A DNA stretch of 64,000 nt from Cribrihabitans_A pelagius (GCF_048820915.1 NZ_JBMERR010000007.1:1-64000), one strand, 5' to 3'. Shown: positions 16,763 through 27,117, numbered from the stretch's first letter. Program-made: numbers and translations. Notes: generated from the letters alone by a model not told the origin.

Positions 16763-17826
16763 CAGACCGATACCTTTCTGATCCATTGATCCACGGCAAC
16801 AGCGGCGATGATCAGCAGGCCGATCAGCAGATAGGTCCACTGCGCGTCCGCCCCCATCAGGCGCAGGCCGAGGGAGAAGACGCCGACGATCAGCGCGCCA
16901 AAGAAAGTGCCCAGGATCGAGCCGCGGCCGCCGAACAGGGAGATGCCGCCGATCACCACCGCGGTGATGCTTTCGATATTGGCGAGCTGCCCGGACGTGG
17001 GCGATACCGAGCCGATACGCCCAATCATCGCCCAGCCGGCAAAGGCGCAGATCAGCCCCGACAGCATGTAGACCGAAATCAGCGTGCGCTTGACCTTGAC
17101 ACCGGACAACTCAGCCGCCTCCGGGTCATCGCCCACCGCATAGACATGGCGCCCCCAGGCGGTATGGCGCAGCACATAGGCGAGCAGCAGCACCAGGAGC
17201 ACCATGAAGATCACGCCGTAGGTGAAGATCGCGCCGCCAATCCGCACTTTCTCACCGAACAGCTGCAGAAGCGGTGCCTGTTCGGCGATCTCCTGGCTGC
17301 GGATGGTCTCATTCGCGGAATAGAGGAAGTTGGTCGCCAGCACGATCTGCCACATGCCGAGCGTCACGATGAAGGGCGGCAACTTGATCCGTGCGACCAG
17401 CCAGCCGTTGATGAAGCCGCAGAGCGTACCGCAGGCCAGGCCGCAGATGATGGCAACCGAAGGCGGCAGCCCGTAGCGGAAGGTGAACTGCCCCATCACC
17501 ACCGAGCTCAGCACCATGATGGCCCCCACCGACAGGTCGATGCCCGCGGTCAGGATCACCAGCGACTGGGCACAGGCGACGATGCCGACAATACCGACCT
17601 GCTGCAGGATCAAGGTCAGCGCGAAAGGCGAGAAGAACTTCGAGCCGAGCAGCAGCCCGAAGACGATCAGCGACAGCGTCAGCACGATCAGCGGCACCAG
17701 CGAGGGTGTCACGTGCAGAAGGTGCTGGAACTTCGAGAGGAAAGATGCGGACCTTTCGTCGAACTCGGCGACGGCCTGCGGGCTGTTTGCGGCCGCGGCC
17801 TCGAAGTCCTGCGGAGTGGTGGTCAT
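16762..17826 (-). CDS. frcC: Fructose-type ABC transporter permease
   Basis: A 354-residue BPD_transp_2-family membrane permease (RbsC/FrcC type) with about ten hydrophobic segments after a soluble N-terminus of about 35 residues. Family segments include LVILTAGIDLSVGAIMVLSS, GFINGWLVARIKLPPFIVTLG and AELSGVKVKRTLISVYMLSG. It lies between frcB (112 bp upstream, with a hairpin in the gap) and frcA (1-base overlap). Family members of this type import fructose, ribose or mannose. Confidence 0.88.
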   Translation of the reverse strand: MTTTPQDFEAAAANSPQAVAEFDERSASFLSKFQHLLHVTPSLVPLIVLTLSLIVFGLLLGSKFFSPFALTLILQQVGIVGIVACAQSLVILTAGIDLSVGAIMVLSSVVMGQFTFRYGLPPSVAIICGLACGTLCGFINGWLVARIKLPPFIVTLGMWQIVLATNFLYSANETIRSQEIAEQAPLLQLFGEKVRIGGAIFTYGVIFMVLLVLLLAYVLRHTAWGRHVYAVGDDPEAAELSGVKVKRTLISVYMLSGLICAFAGWAMIGRIGSVSPTSGQLANIESITAVVIGGISLFGGRGSILGTFFGALIVGVFSLGLRLMGADAQWTYLLIGLLIIAAVAVDQWIRKVSV

Positions 17827-17872
17827 GGGAAGCCTCCGTTCGCCCGGTGAGCGCGATGGGCTCCGGGCCGGG

Positions 17873-17899
17873 GAGGGGCAGGCGCGGCGCCCGCCCCTC
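17873..17899 (-). promoter_or_regulatory. Stem-loop in the frcB-frcC gap
   Basis: An inverted repeat, GAGGGGC-a-GGC with GCC-c-GCCCCTC, encloses GCGGC and lacks a U-tract. Such hairpins after a binding-protein gene commonly protect the upstream mRNA so that FrcB is made in excess over the membrane parts. That role is inferred. Confidence 0.55.
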
Positions 17900-17938
17900 T
17901 GTTGGTTCAGGTGTTACGGGAACGCAAGCCGGGCGGGG

Positions 17939-18952
17939 TCAGCCCCAGCACAGCTCGGTGCCTTTTTCCGTGTCGATCGATTCCACGCCATCGGCCGGCT
18001 GGTCGGTCACCAGCGCCACACCGGTGTCGAAGAACTCCTTGCCTTCGGATGGCTGCGGTTTCTCTCCGGTTTCGGCCCAGGCCTTGATCGCTTCGATGCC
18101 GAGCGCGGCCATGTCGAGCGGATACTGCTGCGACGTGGCGCCGATCACACCGTCCTTCACATTCTGCACCCCGGGGCAGCCGCCGTCGACCGAAACGATC
18201 AGCACGTCGTTTTCCCGGCCGATCGCCTTCAGCGCCTCATAGGCGCCGGCCGCGGCGGGCTCGTTGATGGTGTAGACCACGTTGATCATCGGGTCGGCGG
18301 CCAGCAGGTTTTCCATGGCGCGGCGGCCGCCTTCCTCGTTGCCGGCGGTGATGTCATGGCCGACGATGCGGGGGTCCGTCTCGTCGCCCCATTTGTTCGG
18401 ATCGCCCAGATCTATGCCGAAGCCCTGCAAAAAGCCCTGATCGCGCAGCACTCCGACGGAGGGCTGACTGACAGCCAGGTCAAGCATCGCGATCTTCGCA
18501 TTTGCGGCCTCCTCGCCCAGGGTGGCAGCGGCCCATTTGCCGATCAGCTCGCCCGCGACGAAGTTGTCGGTGGCAAAGGTGGCATCGGCTGCGTCGATCG
18601 GCTCAAGCGGCGTGTCGAGCGCAATCACCACGAGCCCGGCATCACGCGCCTGCTGCACGGCAGGCACGATCGAGCTGGTGTCCGAAGCGGTCAGCAGGAT
18701 GCCCTTGGCGCCATCCGCGATGCAGGTCTCGATTGCCGCGACCTGCGTTTCGTGGTCGCCGTCGACCTTGCCCGCAAAGGATTTCAGCGTCATGCCAAGC
18801 TCTTCGGCTTTCGCCTCGGCGCCTTCCTTCATCTTCACGAAGAAGGGGTTGGTGTCGGTCTTGGTGATCAGGCACGCGGAGATATCCTCGGCCTGGGCCA
18901 TTCCGGCCATTCCGGTCAGTCCGACGGCGGCACCCAGCATCAGTTGTTTCAT
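17939..18952 (-). CDS. frcB: Fructose-type ABC transporter sugar-binding protein
   Basis: A 337-residue periplasmic binding protein 4-type receptor. A signal peptide occupies about residues 1-22 ([21 protein letters not shown]). The start at 18952 follows GGGAGGACAAG; the frame runs further upstream without a ribosome site. The mature protein shows [18 protein letters not shown] and [20 protein letters not shown], typical of ribose/fructose receptors. It is the first gene of the operon and reads away from the ROK regulator. Confidence 0.88.
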   Translation of the reverse strand: MKQLMLGAAVGLTGMAGMAQAEDISACLITKTDTNPFFVKMKEGAEAKAEELGMTLKSFAGKVDGDHETQVAAIETCIADGAKGILLTASDTSSIVPAVQQARDAGLVVIALDTPLEPIDAADATFATDNFVAGELIGKWAAATLGEEAANAKIAMLDLAVSQPSVGVLRDQGFLQGFGIDLGDPNKWGDETDPRIVGHDITAGNEEGGRRAMENLLAADPMINVVYTINEPAAAGAYEALKAIGRENDVLIVSVDGGCPGVQNVKDGVIGATSQQYPLDMAALGIEAIKAWAETGEKPQPSEGKEFFDTGVALVTDQPADGVESIDTEKGTELCWG

Positions 18953-19034
18953 CTTGTCCTCCCTACATCGGTTGTTTTCTGCGCATTGCGCCCGAATGCA
19001 GGCAGGAAAACCCGAATCATACCGTTGCGTCAAT

Positions 19035-19059
19035 AATTAAATAAACTTGATTTATTAAT
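19035..19059. promoter_or_regulatory. Candidate FrcR operator
   Basis: An AT-rich imperfect palindrome centred on AATAAA-CTTGA-TTTATT (19040-19056), with partial matches further out. It stands alone in a GC-rich setting within the 156-bp spacer between frcB and the ROK regulator. NagC/Mlc-class ROK proteins bind AT-rich dyads of this kind. Binding is inferred. Confidence 0.55.
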
Positions 19060-19108
19060 GCGCGAAAGCCATTGTTCTCCCACCCCCGGATCTGTTTAAG
19101 GCTGTGGC

Positions 19109-20317
19109 ATGGCAATCGACAAAGTCAGAACCCTGAGCAGCGGTGTGAACCAGAGCGGCGTGCGCGCTTATAACGAGCGCCTGCTGCTCTCGACCCTCCT
19201 GCGCCACGGCGCGCTGCCGGGCAGTGAGATCGCGCGCCGCACCAAACTGTCGCCGCAGACGGCCTCGGTGATCCTGCGCAAACTGGAAAGCGACGGGCTG
19301 CTGATCCGCGGCGAAAGCGTGAAAGGCAGGGTCGGCAAGCCCTCGGTGCCGATGACCATCAACCCGGACGGGCTGTTTTCCTACGGGCTGAAGATCGGCC
19401 GCCGCAGCGCCGACCTGCTGCTGATGGATTTCACCGGCGGCATCCGCAGCCAGCTGCAGCTGCGTTATGCCTATCCGATGCCGGAACCGGTCTTTGACTT
19501 TGTCCGGGAGGGCATGCGGGAGATCGAGGGCGCCTTGCCGCCGGAAAGCGTGAAGCGGATCTGCGGCATCGGCGTCGCCGCGCCCTTCGAGCTGTGGAGC
19601 TGGCACCGGCAGGCCAAGGCACCGGAGGCGGACTTCCGGGTCTGGAAGGACACCAGCGTTGCGGATGAGATCGCGCGCTTTTCAGCGCTGCCGGTCTTCC
19701 CGGTCAATGACGCCACTGCCGCCTGCCGGGCCGAGCATACCTTTGGCCGGGGCAAGGAATTCCGCGACTACGTCTATTTCTTCGTCGGCGCTTTCATCGG
19801 CGGCGGGGTGGTTCTGAACCACTCGGTCTACGAAGGGGTGCGCGGCAATGCCGGCGCCCTGGGCCCGATGACCGTCCAGGGGTCACAGGGCCCGCAGCAG
19901 CTCCTGGATGTCGCGTCACTGCACGTGCTGGAAAGCCGGCTGCACGCGGCCGGGCTGGAGCGCGAAAGGCTCTGGCGCCTGCCGCTCGACTGGTCCGGGT
20001 TCGAGGCGCAGTCCGGCGCCTGGCTGGAGGAGGCGGCATCGGCGCTGGCGCAGGCCAGCCTCGCCGCCTGTGCGGTGATCGATTTTGAAGCCGTGCTCAT
20101 CGACGGCGCTCTGCCTGCGGAGTTCAGGGCGCGTCTGGCTGGCAGCGTGCGGCAGGAGATCGCAAAACTCGACGCCCGCGGGCTGATCCGCCCGGCCGTT
20201 GCGGAAGGGCAGACCGGCGCCAATGCCCGGCCTATCGGAGCCGCCAGCGGGCCGTTGTTCGCGCAGTTCCTGCTCGACACCCATACTGGCCCGGGCGAAG
20301 TCTACCAGGCGCCCTGA
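19109..20317 (+). CDS. ROK-family transcriptional regulator of the fructose operon
   Basis: A 402-residue ROK protein. An N-terminal winged HTH (residues about 25-75: LLSTLLRHGALPGSEIARRT, LSPQTASVILRKLESDGLLI) precedes an actin-like sugar-kinase fold (ICGIGVAAPFELWS, FFVGAFIGGGVVL). The CxCGxxGC zinc motif of ROK kinases and NagC is absent; the corresponding stretch reads GNAGALGPMTVQGSQ. Divergent transcription from frcB and the AT-rich dyad between them point to local control of fructose uptake (FrcR-type). The effector sugar is unknown. Confidence 0.85.
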   Translation: MAIDKVRTLSSGVNQSGVRAYNERLLLSTLLRHGALPGSEIARRTKLSPQTASVILRKLESDGLLIRGESVKGRVGKPSVPMTINPDGLFSYGLKIGRRSADLLLMDFTGGIRSQLQLRYAYPMPEPVFDFVREGMREIEGALPPESVKRICGIGVAAPFELWSWHRQAKAPEADFRVWKDTSVADEIARFSALPVFPVNDATAACRAEHTFGRGKEFRDYVYFFVGAFIGGGVVLNHSVYEGVRGNAGALGPMTVQGSQGPQQLLDVASLHVLESRLHAAGLERERLWRLPLDWSGFEAQSGAWLEEAASALAQASLAACAVIDFEAVLIDGALPAEFRARLAGSVRQEIAKLDARGLIRPAVAEGQTGANARPIGAASGPLFAQFLLDTHTGPGEVYQAP

Positions 20318-20905
20318 AGCGGCACACCTGCGGCTCGATTCGGTTGCCGTCCCAGGCAAAGCAATGGCCGCTGTCTTCTGGTGTCAGTGCGCCGATCACA
20401 TCCAGCATCCAGTCGGCGGAACATGGCGGCGTGAACAGCTTTCCCCCAGCTCCGCCGTGCTGGAACCGGCGCGACAGTGTGCTGTCGGAGGTACCGGGGT
20501 GCAGGCCCGCGACGATCGCCCCGGGGTTGCTGCGGGCGGTTTCGATCGCGGTGCTGCGCAGGATCATGTTCAGCGCCGCCTTGGAGGCGCGATGGGAATA
20601 CCAGCCGCCAAGCTGGTTGTCCGAGTTGCTGCTCACGCGCGTGGAGATCGTTGCAAAGACCGCGCGGCAGGAGTGGAAGGAAGTATTTGGCCAGCAACGC
20701 CCGCGCCACCGTGATAGCGAAATTATCAGTCACCAGCTTCAGCGCTTAAATCGCACAGGGATTTTTCCGGCATGAGACCGTCCTGAGGCAGGATGCTGCC
20801 CGCGGCGATCACCCGATGGGCGGGCCCCTCTTCGGCGGCAGCCATGGCCGCAACTTCGAGCGAGGTTTCGTCCAGGTAATCCACCTGCAGCGCCCGGACC
20901 TGCGG
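20318..20905 (-). pseudogene. SDR (C-factor-like) oxidoreductase, truncated and frameshifted
   Basis: Minus-strand fragments are collinear with C-factor-type short-chain dehydrogenases: RALQVDYLDETSLEVAAMAA at about 20840-20899 and MPEKSLCDLSAEA, then in another frame AKYFLPLLPR, then LGGWYSHRASKAALNMILR with the YxxxK catalytic pair, ending EDSGHCFAWDGNRIE. The N-terminal Rossmann part is missing, at least two frameshifts are present, and the normal stop is lost against the end of the ROK gene. Non-functional. Confidence 0.75.
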
Positions 20906-20924
20906 CGTGGCGGGGGGGCTGTGC

Positions 20925-21125
20925 GCGCTCGCCGGGACCGTGAGGCGTCTGGGGAGATGTTCGACTTTCTGGCGCCGCGCTTGAAGGGTTTTGTGACCCG
21001 CTCCGGCGCGCGTCCCGTGTTGGCCGAGGAGATCGTGCAGGACGTGATGCTGACGTTCTGGCGCAAGGTAGCGATGTTCGATCCGCACAAACCGCAGGCG
21101 TCGGCTGGGATTTGCCAGATTGCGC
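20925..21125 (+). pseudogene. ECF sigma factor fragment (RpoE/SigK-like region 2)
   Basis: The plus strand encodes FDFLAPRLKGFVTRSGARPV, then AEEIVQDVMLTFWRKVAMFD and PHKPQASAGICQIAH, clearly sigma-70 region 2 of an ECF factor. Regions before and after are absent: it abuts the SDR remnant on the left and cydA-like sequence on the right. In relatives an ECF factor of this type, with an SDR gene nearby, belongs to the ChrR-controlled photooxidative stress locus. Confidence 0.75.
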
Positions 21126-21705
21126 ACAGCCCTTGCTTGCCGCCCGCGGGGATCTGCAAGGGGATCTGCAGTGCGCCGGCCACCAGGCCGGTCTTCAGCG
21201 CCGCCCGCACCTCGCTGCCGCGGTCGCTCAGCAGCCAGCGGAAGGGCGAAACGCCGGAGATCAGAAAGCCCTCGGCCAACAAGCCGGTCAGCAGCATATG
21301 GGTGAAACTGCAGGGCATAGAGGGCTGAGGAGGATTTCCCGCCAGCGCGCGGGATGGCTCACGCCGCCGTTCGTTTCGAATCCCTGGGGCGTGTGCATCC
21401 AAGAGCTCGGCACGATGATCCAAAAGGCCGGCACGGTGGTCAAAGGCGCCCAGCCCGGTCGCCAGCGTGTGCAGCCACGGCCGCACGCGGGCAAAGCCGA
21501 ACAGCATGATCCGCACGAACACGGCCTCCAGGCAGAAGGCGGTCTACACCTCCCGGGCCAGCAGCGGCCCGGCGATATTGCTGGCGGTCTCCATGGAGCC
21601 CGGCCAATGGGTGCCGGACTGGCACAGCATGGCGATGCCAGAGACCACTCGCACCGCAATGCTGAGCGCAAAGACCCTCACCCAGAAGCGGCAGGCCGCC
21701 ATCCA
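21125..21705 (-). pseudogene. Cytochrome bd ubiquinol oxidase subunit I (cydA) fragment
   Basis: Minus-strand pieces in three frames are collinear with CydA: CRFWVRVFALSIAVRVVSGI and MLCQSGTHWPGSMETASNIA with AGPLLAREV, then AFWIIVPSSWMHTPQGFETN, then SFTHMLLTGLLAEGFLISGV and KTGLVAGALQIPLQIPAGGK. The protein ends are missing and several frameshifts are present. It represents an internal part of subunit I and has no role now. The stretch 21706-21884 shows nothing recognisable. Confidence 0.72.
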
Positions 21706-21884
21706 TTTTTCGCCTCCGTCCGGGAAAAGCGCAGCCGGAAGACTGGAAGCATCCATCCAACATAGTAGAGATGGCGGGACACAGGATGGGAAGAGAGATT
21801 TGGCCTCCGGCCTTTGCAAGAATGCGTGGCAATTTTCGCAGGCACCCGTTCAGCGGTGCGGGTCCGGGGCCCGATGAGCCGCGC

Positions 21885-22775
21885 TCAGGGCAGGAAAGCA
21901 GGGCTGTGGCTGCTCGCCAGAAGCTCCTGCACCAGCGGGTTGGGGAACCGCCGCCGCAGGGTGATGGCATAGAAGGTTTCGCGGATGCGCGGGTGCTCCT
22001 CGGCCTCCAGCAGAAGGCCGGAGGCCAGCTCCCCCTTCACCACGATCGGCGCCACCAGCGCCAGCCCGATGTCCTCACGTGCGAGCAGCCGCATCATCGC
22101 CATGTCGTCCACCTCCGCCGCCACCTGCGGGCGCACCGACAGGCGGCTGGCCATCGCATCGAAGGCGGTGCGCAGCGCATTGTCGGAGGTGGGCAGGATA
22201 AAGGGCTGGGTCTCCAGGAGCGCTGTCAGCGGCAGAGCGGGGTCGAGCCGCCCGGGGCAGCCGACGATGCTGACCGCCTGTTCAGCGATGTGGTGGGTCT
22301 CATAAGGGGTGAGGCTGTCGCTTGGCGGCGGCCGGTTCATCAGCACCAGGTCGAGGTTCAGCGTCTCCAGCCCTTCAAGTAGCTCGGCCGGGCTGCCGGA
22401 GCGCAGGATCACCTCCACATCCAGCCGCGCCAGGATCGGCCGCAGGAAAGCGATCTGGAAGTTGCGCGACAGGGTGGCCTGGGCGCCGACGCGCAGCGCC
22501 TTGCGGCCCTGGCCTGCCTCCTGCAGCGTGGCGACCAGCTCCTGCCCAGCGGCAAAGATTGCATCCGCATGGTCGAGCGCGATGCGGCCCGCCTCAGTCA
22601 GGTGCAGCTGCCGGCCGCGCCGCTCGAACAGCGCGTGGCCCAGCCGCTCCTCCAGCTGTTTGATCTGCACCGACAGGGCCGATTGCGACAGATTCAGCCG
22701 CGCCGCCGTGCGGGTCAGATTGCCATCGTGGGCGACGGCCCAAAAATAGCGCAGGTGGTGATAGTTCAGCGGCAT
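21885..22775 (-). CDS. LysR-family transcriptional regulator
   Basis: A 296-residue LTTR. The N-terminal HTH spans residues about 5-65 (LRYFWAVAHDGNLTRTAARL, LSQSALSVQIKQLEERLGHA), and the substrate-binding domain runs from about 92 to the end. The HTH start (YHHLRYFWAVAHDGNLT) is of the NhaR-like subgroup. It is transcribed away from dabB across a 113-bp spacer, so it very probably controls dabBA, perhaps in response to CO2/bicarbonate limitation. Confidence 0.86.
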   Translation of the reverse strand: MPLNYHHLRYFWAVAHDGNLTRTAARLNLSQSALSVQIKQLEERLGHALFERRGRQLHLTEAGRIALDHADAIFAAGQELVATLQEAGQGRKALRVGAQATLSRNFQIAFLRPILARLDVEVILRSGSPAELLEGLETLNLDLVLMNRPPPSDSLTPYETHHIAEQAVSIVGCPGRLDPALPLTALLETQPFILPTSDNALRTAFDAMASRLSVRPQVAAEVDDMAMMRLLAREDIGLALVAPIVVKGELASGLLLEAEEHPRIRETFYAITLRRRFPNPLVQELLASSHSPAFLP

Positions 22776-22888
22776 AACATTTAGATAATAGAACGATAAG
22801 GCGCGAACAATGAATTTTATTTACCGCTGCCCACCTCGTACCTCTCCCACAAAGGGCCGCGGCCTGTCACGATAAGGGGAAACGCATC

Positions 22889-24439
22889 ATGTTCTATTTG
22901 TTCCTGCCATTGCTCGGCCCGCTGATCCTGCTGGCAGCGGCGTTCCACGCCAGCCGCCACCCGGGGCCGCGTCCGGGCCGAGTGCCGCAGCTTGCGGAAC
23001 AGGCGGCGCTGGCCGCTTCCGGCGTCGCCGTGGCCGCCGCGGCGCTGCTGGCTGTGAACGGCCCCGGCACCTCGCCGCTGATCCGGGCGCTGGGCGTCGG
23101 GCTCTCGGTGCGGCTCGATGCGGTGAGCGCCACCATGCTGGTGCTGGTGAGCTTCATCGGCTGGATCGTCTTGCGTTATTCGGCCACCTGCATGGATGGT
23201 GAGCCGCGGCAGGGGGCGTTCACGGCCTGGATGGCGGGCACGCTGGCGTCGGTGCTTCTGCTGGTGAGTGCGGGCAACCTGATTCAGCTGCTCGTGGCCT
23301 GGGCGGCGACTAGCCTCGCGCTGAACCGGCTCTTGCTGTTTTACCCGGAACGCGCCACCGCCCGGCGGGCAGCGCGCAAGAAGGCCGTGGTCTCGCGTCT
23401 GGCCGAAGGGGCGCTGGGGGCCGCGGCGGCGGTGCTGATTGCGCTGCACGGCACCACCGACATCGCCGCCATCCTTGCCGCGGTGGAGCCCGGCGCGCTC
23501 ACCATCGCGGCGGCGCTGCTGCTGGCGCTGGCGGCGGCTCTGGCCTCGGCGCAATTCCCGGTGCATGGCTGGCTGACCGAAGTGATGGAGGCGCCGGCGC
23601 CCGTCTCCGCCCTGCTGCACGCGGGCGTGATCAACGCCGGGGGGTTCCTCTTGATCCGCTTTGCCGACGTGATGCTGGCCGCGCCCGGGGTGATGGCGCT
23701 CTTGGTCATGCTGGGCGGGTTCACCGCGCTGTTCGGCGGTCTGGTGATGCTGACCCAGCCCGCGGTAAAGACCTCGCTCGCCTGGTCCACCATCGCGCAG
23801 ATGGCATTTATGGTGATGCAATGCGGCTTGGCGCTGTTCCCGCTGGCGCTGCTGCACATCGTGGCGCATTCGCTCTACAAGGCGCACGCTTTCCTCAGCG
23901 CAGGCGAAGCCGTGCGCAACGTCGCGGCGATCCGGCGCCCCGGTCCGGTTGCGGTGCCGAGCGCGCGCAACGTGCTGCAGGCCTTTGGCGCGGCCATCGC
24001 GATCTACGTGCTGATCGGCGCGCTGTCCGGCTTTGACGGCAAATCGGTGCAGACGATTGCGCTGGGCGTGATCCTGATCTTCGGGGTGGCATACCTTCTG
24101 GAGCAGGGCTTTGCCGATGCCGCACCGGGCGCGCTGACCCGCCGCACGGTGATCTATGCCGCGGCGGTCTCGGCCAGCTACTTCCTGCTGCAGGCGGCAG
24201 CACAGCATCTCACTGCCGGCACGTTGCCGGCGGCCCCTGCACCGGGGCCGCTGGAGTGGGCGCTGATCATCCTAGCCTTGCAGAGCTTTGGCGTCACCGC
24301 CGTCGCGCAGGCCACCTTCCCGCTCTGGGCCACGCATCCGGCTGCCGCCGGCCTCCGGGTGCACCTGTCCAACGGTCTTTATGCAAACGCGGTCTTCGAC
24401 AAGCTGCTGGGCGGCCGGTCGAAGCAAGAAGCTGCCTGA
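22889..24439 (+). CDS. dabB: DabB: proton-conducting membrane subunit of a DAB inorganic-carbon transporter
   Basis: A 516-residue NuoL/MrpA-family membrane protein with about a dozen hydrophobic segments. The ion-channel helices are evident, for example [20 protein letters not shown] with the [13 protein letters not shown] helix and [15 protein letters not shown]. Standing next to a DUF2309 gene and away from nuo or mrp genes, it is the DabB type, which uses the cation gradient to drive CO2 hydration by DabA. dabA follows after 13 bp. RefSeq-type annotation would often call it NADH dehydrogenase subunit 5. Confidence 0.87.
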   Translation: MFYLFLPLLGPLILLAAAFHASRHPGPRPGRVPQLAEQAALAASGVAVAAAALLAVNGPGTSPLIRALGVGLSVRLDAVSATMLVLVSFIGWIVLRYSATCMDGEPRQGAFTAWMAGTLASVLLLVSAGNLIQLLVAWAATSLALNRLLLFYPERATARRAARKKAVVSRLAEGALGAAAAVLIALHGTTDIAAILAAVEPGALTIAAALLLALAAALASAQFPVHGWLTEVMEAPAPVSALLHAGVINAGGFLLIRFADVMLAAPGVMALLVMLGGFTALFGGLVMLTQPAVKTSLAWSTIAQMAFMVMQCGLALFPLALLHIVAHSLYKAHAFLSAGEAVRNVAAIRRPGPVAVPSARNVLQAFGAAIAIYVLIGALSGFDGKSVQTIALGVILIFGVAYLLEQGFADAAPGALTRRTVIYAAAVSASYFLLQAAAQHLTAGTLPAAPAPGPLEWALIILALQSFGVTAVAQATFPLWATHPAAAGLRVHLSNGLYANAVFDKLLGGRSKQEAA

Positions 24440-24452
24440 AGGGAGCTCCCAC

Positions 24453-26861
24453 ATGTTCATGAAACTTGAAACCTATCCCGCCGCGCTCCTGGAACTGGCT
24501 GCCGAGGCCAACAGCGCCGCCAAGGCGATCCCGCCACTTTTCCCGCTGTCAGCCAGTGTCGCGGTGAACCCCTTCCTCGGCCAGACTGGCGAGCCGCTGG
24601 CCGTAACCTCCGCGCGGCTGGCGCGGGTGGCGGGCAGCCGGGTCACACCGGAGCGCAAGTATTGGGCCGCGAAGATCGCCGCGGGCGAGATCCTGGACGA
24701 GGATCTGCGCGCAGCACTCGCCGCGGTGGATGGCCCTTTCGGCAAACCCAGCCTGGAGCAGGTGAAGGCCGCGCTCGACGGTGAGGGCGCCGCACCCGCT
24801 GCGCTGCCCACGGTGGCTGAGCTGGCGGCAGACGTCTCCGGCATCGACTGGCCGGGGCTGATCGATGAGCGCATTGGCCACTGGGCCGCGAGCCATTTCG
24901 ACCAGGGCCAGGCGCTCTGGCAACCGAGCCGGGCGGGCGGCGCCTTCAACGCCTGGCGCGAGTTCGCCATGCGCGACCTGACGCCGGAAATCCGTGGGCT
25001 GACCGGCTTTGCCGCCTTCGTCGCAGACACAAACCGCTCGCACTGGCGTGTGATCGGCCGCGCGAGCGAGGCACTGGGCGTCAGCTCGGCGGCCGCGGGC
25101 ACGCTGTTTCACCGCTGGCTCTGCACTCTCGGCGGCTGGGCGAAATACGCGCGCTGTCTCTTGTGGCAGGCCGAGCTCGAGGGCGGCCGCGACAACACGG
25201 TGACCGAGCTGCTGGCGATCCGCATGGTCTTTGACGAGGCGCTGCTCGGGCTCTACCACGATCAGATCGCGGAGCGCTGGCAGGAGGTGGCCGCCGCACA
25301 TGAGGCGCCGGTCACTCCGGGCCGTGCCGAGGTGATCGGTGCGGTGCTGCAGGAAGCCGCCGAGCGCGCCCAGCAGCGCGAGCTCGCGGCCATGCTGACC
25401 GAGGCCGCGCCGCGCAAGCGTGAGGGCCGCCCGGAGGTGCAGGCCGCCTTCTGCATCGACGTGCGCTCAGAGGTGTTCCGCCGGGCCCTGGAGGCGCAGG
25501 ACGCAAGGGTAGAGACCATCGGATTTGCCGGTTTCTTCGGCCTCGCCAGCGCCCACAAGGCAGCCGGTTCCGACGTGACCGAGGCACGCGGGCCGGTGCT
25601 GCTGAAGGCCGGTGTGCGGTCCGAGGCTGCCGAGCCCGAACAGGCAGGCCTCGACCGCCGCTATGCGGCACGGGCCAAGCGGGCCTGGGGGCGGTTCAAG
25701 CTGGCGGCGGTTTCCTCCTTTGCCTTTGTGGAGGCGACTGGCCCGGTCTATGCGGGCAAGCTGTTGCGCGATGCGCTGGCGACGGACGGCGCGCAGAAGG
25801 CCGCCGGCCCGGCGCCGCAGCTGGACCCGTCGATCGGGCTTGCGGCGCGCATCATCATGGCCAGGAACGTGCTGGGCGCGATGTCGCTTACCGGCAATTT
25901 CGTACGGGTGGTGATGCTGGCCGGGCATGGCGCGGATGTAACCAACAACCCGCATGAAAGCGCGCTGCATTGCGGAGCGTGCGGCGGCTATGCGGGCGAC
26001 GTGAACGCACGGCTTCTGGCCGGCCTACTGAACGATGCGGAGGTGCGCGCCGGGCTGCGCGAACACGGAATTGGTATCCCCTTGGACACCGTGTTCCTGC
26101 CCGCTATGCACCACACCACGACGGACCGGGTCACTCTGTATGAGCAGGACCTGCCCAACGGGCCGTGGAATGCGGATATCGCAAAGCTCCGCGGCTGGCT
26201 GGAGGCGGCGGGCCGCCTGGCCCGGGCCGAGCGGGCGGGCCGCCTGCCGCGCGCCGGGGGCGAAGCGGATGTCCTGCGCCGCGCCCGGGACTGGGCCGAG
26301 CTGCGCCCGGAATGGGGCCTTGTCGGCTGCCGCGCTTTCATCGCCGCCCCGCGCCGGCGCACCGAAGGCACGGCGCTGGCCGGTCAGTCCTTCCTGCACA
26401 GCTATGACTGGCGCGGTGACGAGGGTTTTGGCGTGCTGGAGCTGATCCTGACCGCGCCGGTGGTGGTGGCGAGCTGGATCAGCCTGCAATACTACGGCTC
26501 GACTGTGGCACCTGCGCTGTTCGGCGGCGGCAACAAGCTGTTGCACAACGTGGCGGGCGGCATCGGCGTGCTGGAGGGCAACGGCGGCGCGTTGCGGCCC
26601 GGCCTGCCGTGGCAGTCGGTGCATGACGGCACCGGGCTGCAGCACGATCCGCTGCGCCTCACGGTGGTGATCGAGGCACCGCGCGAAGCGATGAGCGAAA
26701 TTCTCGCCCGCCACCCGGAGGTGAAAGCGCTGTTCGATAACCGCTGGCTGCACCTTCTGGCGATGGATGATGCGGGCCGGCTGGCCTGGCGCTATGACCG
26801 CGATCTGCGCTGGGTGCCGGCAGGGGATCAAAAGGAGGAACCCGCGCTCGCCGCCGAATAG
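24453..26861 (+). CDS. dabA: DabA: DUF2309 carbonic-anhydrase-like subunit of a DAB transporter
   Basis: An 802-residue UPF0753/DUF2309 protein. The beta-carbonic-anhydrase-like zinc ligands are present: Cys334 and Asp336 in FCIDVRSE, His492 in AGHGADV and Cys507 in HCGACGG. The 2- and 15-residue spacings match those reported for the proteobacterial DabA. The start follows GGGAGCTCCCAC at 24453. With DabB it should form a vectorial CO2-to-bicarbonate trap at the inner membrane. A carboxylating autotroph is not required; heterotrophs use such systems for anaplerosis in air. Confidence 0.9.
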   Translation: MFMKLETYPAALLELAAEANSAAKAIPPLFPLSASVAVNPFLGQTGEPLAVTSARLARVAGSRVTPERKYWAAKIAAGEILDEDLRAALAAVDGPFGKPSLEQVKAALDGEGAAPAALPTVAELAADVSGIDWPGLIDERIGHWAASHFDQGQALWQPSRAGGAFNAWREFAMRDLTPEIRGLTGFAAFVADTNRSHWRVIGRASEALGVSSAAAGTLFHRWLCTLGGWAKYARCLLWQAELEGGRDNTVTELLAIRMVFDEALLGLYHDQIAERWQEVAAAHEAPVTPGRAEVIGAVLQEAAERAQQRELAAMLTEAAPRKREGRPEVQAAFCIDVRSEVFRRALEAQDARVETIGFAGFFGLASAHKAAGSDVTEARGPVLLKAGVRSEAAEPEQAGLDRRYAARAKRAWGRFKLAAVSSFAFVEATGPVYAGKLLRDALATDGAQKAAGPAPQLDPSIGLAARIIMARNVLGAMSLTGNFVRVVMLAGHGADVTNNPHESALHCGACGGYAGDVNARLLAGLLNDAEVRAGLREHGIGIPLDTVFLPAMHHTTTDRVTLYEQDLPNGPWNADIAKLRGWLEAAGRLARAERAGRLPRAGGEADVLRRARDWAELRPEWGLVGCRAFIAAPRRRTEGTALAGQSFLHSYDWRGDEGFGVLELILTAPVVVASWISLQYYGSTVAPALFGGGNKLLHNVAGGIGVLEGNGGALRPGLPWQSVHDGTGLQHDPLRLTVVIEAPREAMSEILARHPEVKALFDNRWLHLLAMDDAGRLAWRYDRDLRWVPAGDQKEEPALAAE

Positions 26862-26903
26862 CCGCCTGCCGGGTACCCCGCCAGGCCGGGGCTTGACCGC
26901 CCG

Positions 26904-26925
26904 GGGCCTGCCGCCGGGCAGGCCC
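26904..26925 (+). terminator. Stem-loop terminator after dabA
   Basis: A 9-bp GC stem (GGGCCTGCC with GGCAGGCCC) lies 42 bp past the dabA stop and is followed by CGGGGTATTCTTT. The U-rich part is weak and displaced, so it could also act as an mRNA-stabilising hairpin. Confidence 0.55.
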
Positions 26926-27117
26926 GGGGTATTCTTTGCGGCGGTCGGGGCCCGGCCGGTCCGCCTCTGGCTGGCGCGAGTTGGCCCTTGTTTTGGCGCA
27001 GTCCGCGTCAGCATCCGCAAGGCAAGTGTCTGGTCTCAAGGCTTTTGGTGGTACAGTCTCCAGGCCGCGGACGGCACCGCACCAGATGTGCTGTCCCGGA
27101 CTGCGAGGGGGAACGTT

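Noticed and set aside
22889..24439. nuoL or mrpA gene
   Set aside because: No other nuo or mrp genes are adjacent, and the DUF2309 partner defines it as dabB.
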